Part shown: one piece after another, positions 4,623-5,115 of the stretch
Layout: every line of letters begins with the position of its first letter
Numbering within the stretch: the first letter of the stretch is position 1
NCBI GenBank assembly: GCA_003158355.1
Contig: PMIV01000166.1
Span: 20,954-26,068, forward strand
Source of the DNA: Anaerolineaceae bacterium
Lineage (GTDB): Bacteria; Chloroflexota; Anaerolineae; Anaerolineales; Anaerolineaceae
Direction: 5' to 3'
DNA length: 5,115 bases
The notes under the pieces: generated by a model
Told to the model about the DNA's origin: nothing
Seen by the model: the letters and a program-made list of their open reading frames with translations, nothing else
The model's database searches: none
Position numbers and translations under genes: made by a program

Positions 4623-5115
4623 AAAATATTGAGACGGTTTACCTGGCTCTGGGAACAAATTTAGAGAAGCGCAGCACGAATTTGGTGCGGGCATGCGGCC
4701 ACCTGAAAAAGTTTGTGACGGTGACTCGTGTTTCGCATATTTACGAGACCCCTCCCTGGGGAGTGACCGATCAGCCCTTATTCTTGAATCAGGTGCTTGA
4801 AGTGACGACCTCACTCTCTCCACAAGAACTTTTGACTACTGTCAAAGGCATCGAAGTGGAAATGGGCCGCGTGCCCTCGGAGGTGAATGGGCCGCGTTTG
4901 ATCGATATTGATATTCTGATCTACGGTTGTCATGAGGTGAACAGTCCGAACCTTACCATCCCGCACCCGCGCCTGGCTGAACGCGCGTTCGTACTTGTCC
5001 CACTGGATGAACTCGTGCCCGATCTGGTTCCTCCGAGCGAAAATGCAATTTCGGTTCATCAGATGCTGCAGGCGGTGGATACGAAAGGCATTCAAATGTA
5101 CCGGGAGCATCATGG
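4619..5115 (+). CDS. folK: 2-amino-4-hydroxy-6-hydroxymethyldihydropteridine pyrophosphokinase (HPPK), 3' end cut by window
   Basis: Transfers pyrophosphate from ATP to 6-hydroxymethyl-7,8-dihydropterin, the step before dihydropteroate synthase in folate synthesis; cytoplasmic. The frame runs to the window end with 165 codons and no stop. Residues 8-15 read YLALGTNL (family G-S/T-N-L), then 'YETPPWGVTDQPLFLNQVL' (42-60), and the signature 'NGPRLIDIDIL' (90-100) with Mg-binding Asp96 and Asp98 and Arg93, then 'IPHPRLAERAFVLVPL'. Arg84 in 'MGRV' matches the conserved loop-3 arginine, but the second Arg and the Trp of the E. coli loop are Pro86 and Asn90 here. E. coli FolK has 159 residues, so only a short tail should be missing. 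The ATG overlaps the previous stop as ATGA, a classic coupling arrangement. Its upstream partners are hom and the 228-residue protein, not folP/folB. Confidence 0.96.
   Translation, partial: MKNIETVYLALGTNLEKRSTNLVRACGHLKKFVTVTRVSHIYETPPWGVTDQPLFLNQVLEVTTSLSPQELLTTVKGIEVEMGRVPSEVNGPRLIDIDILIYGCHEVNSPNLTIPHPRLAERAFVLVPLDELVPDLVPPSENAISVHQMLQAVDTKGIQMYREHH

Overview
The window carries six protein genes plus one unrecognised reading frame, all on the + strand and densely packed. It holds housekeeping and central-metabolism genes, with no sign of mobile elements, CRISPR or RNA genes. Base composition is moderate (about half G+C by eye). The ribosomal protein L19 sequence (N-terminal '[13 protein letters not shown]', 'GIGVERTF', '[17 protein letters not shown]') and the 2-oxoacid:ferredoxin oxidoreductase gamma subunit suggest an anaerobic or facultative bacterium. 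My best guess is Chloroflexota, class Anaerolineae. This rests on remembered family resemblance and was not tested by a search.

Layout. 1-528: nearly complete gamma subunit of a 2-oxoacid:ferredoxin oxidoreductase, closed by an intrinsic terminator (534-564). 529-766: a control region with two promoter-like elements in tandem, leading to rplS (767-1114), which stands alone rather than next to trmD/rimM/rpsP. A second intrinsic terminator follows (about 1138-1174). 1197-2753: a class-I glutamine-amidotransferase-like gamma-glutamyl hydrolase (peptidase C26, PuuD-like) and murI (glutamate racemase), 15 bases apart and probably cotranscribed. 2754-2911: a 158-base gap with two notable inverted repeats and no recognised riboswitch. 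2912-5115: a tightly overlapping run of hom (homoserine dehydrogenase without ACT domain), an unrecognised 228-residue protein and folK (cut by the window end). These overlap by 8 and 4 bases, so translation is probably coupled.

How the genes may work together. The hydrolase can release glutamate from gamma-glutamyl compounds and MurI converts L-glutamate to D-glutamate for peptidoglycan, so the pair is plausibly linked. Hom makes homoserine for threonine and methionine. FolK is a folate-biosynthesis step, and folate supplies the methyl group for methionine, a possible reason for the shared operon. The middle gene resembles a shortened thiolase-fold protein that has lost its catalytic residues, and is the most unusual coding feature. 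The most unusual non-coding feature is the hom leader. I found no convincing novel multi-gene system; most of the window is ordinary.
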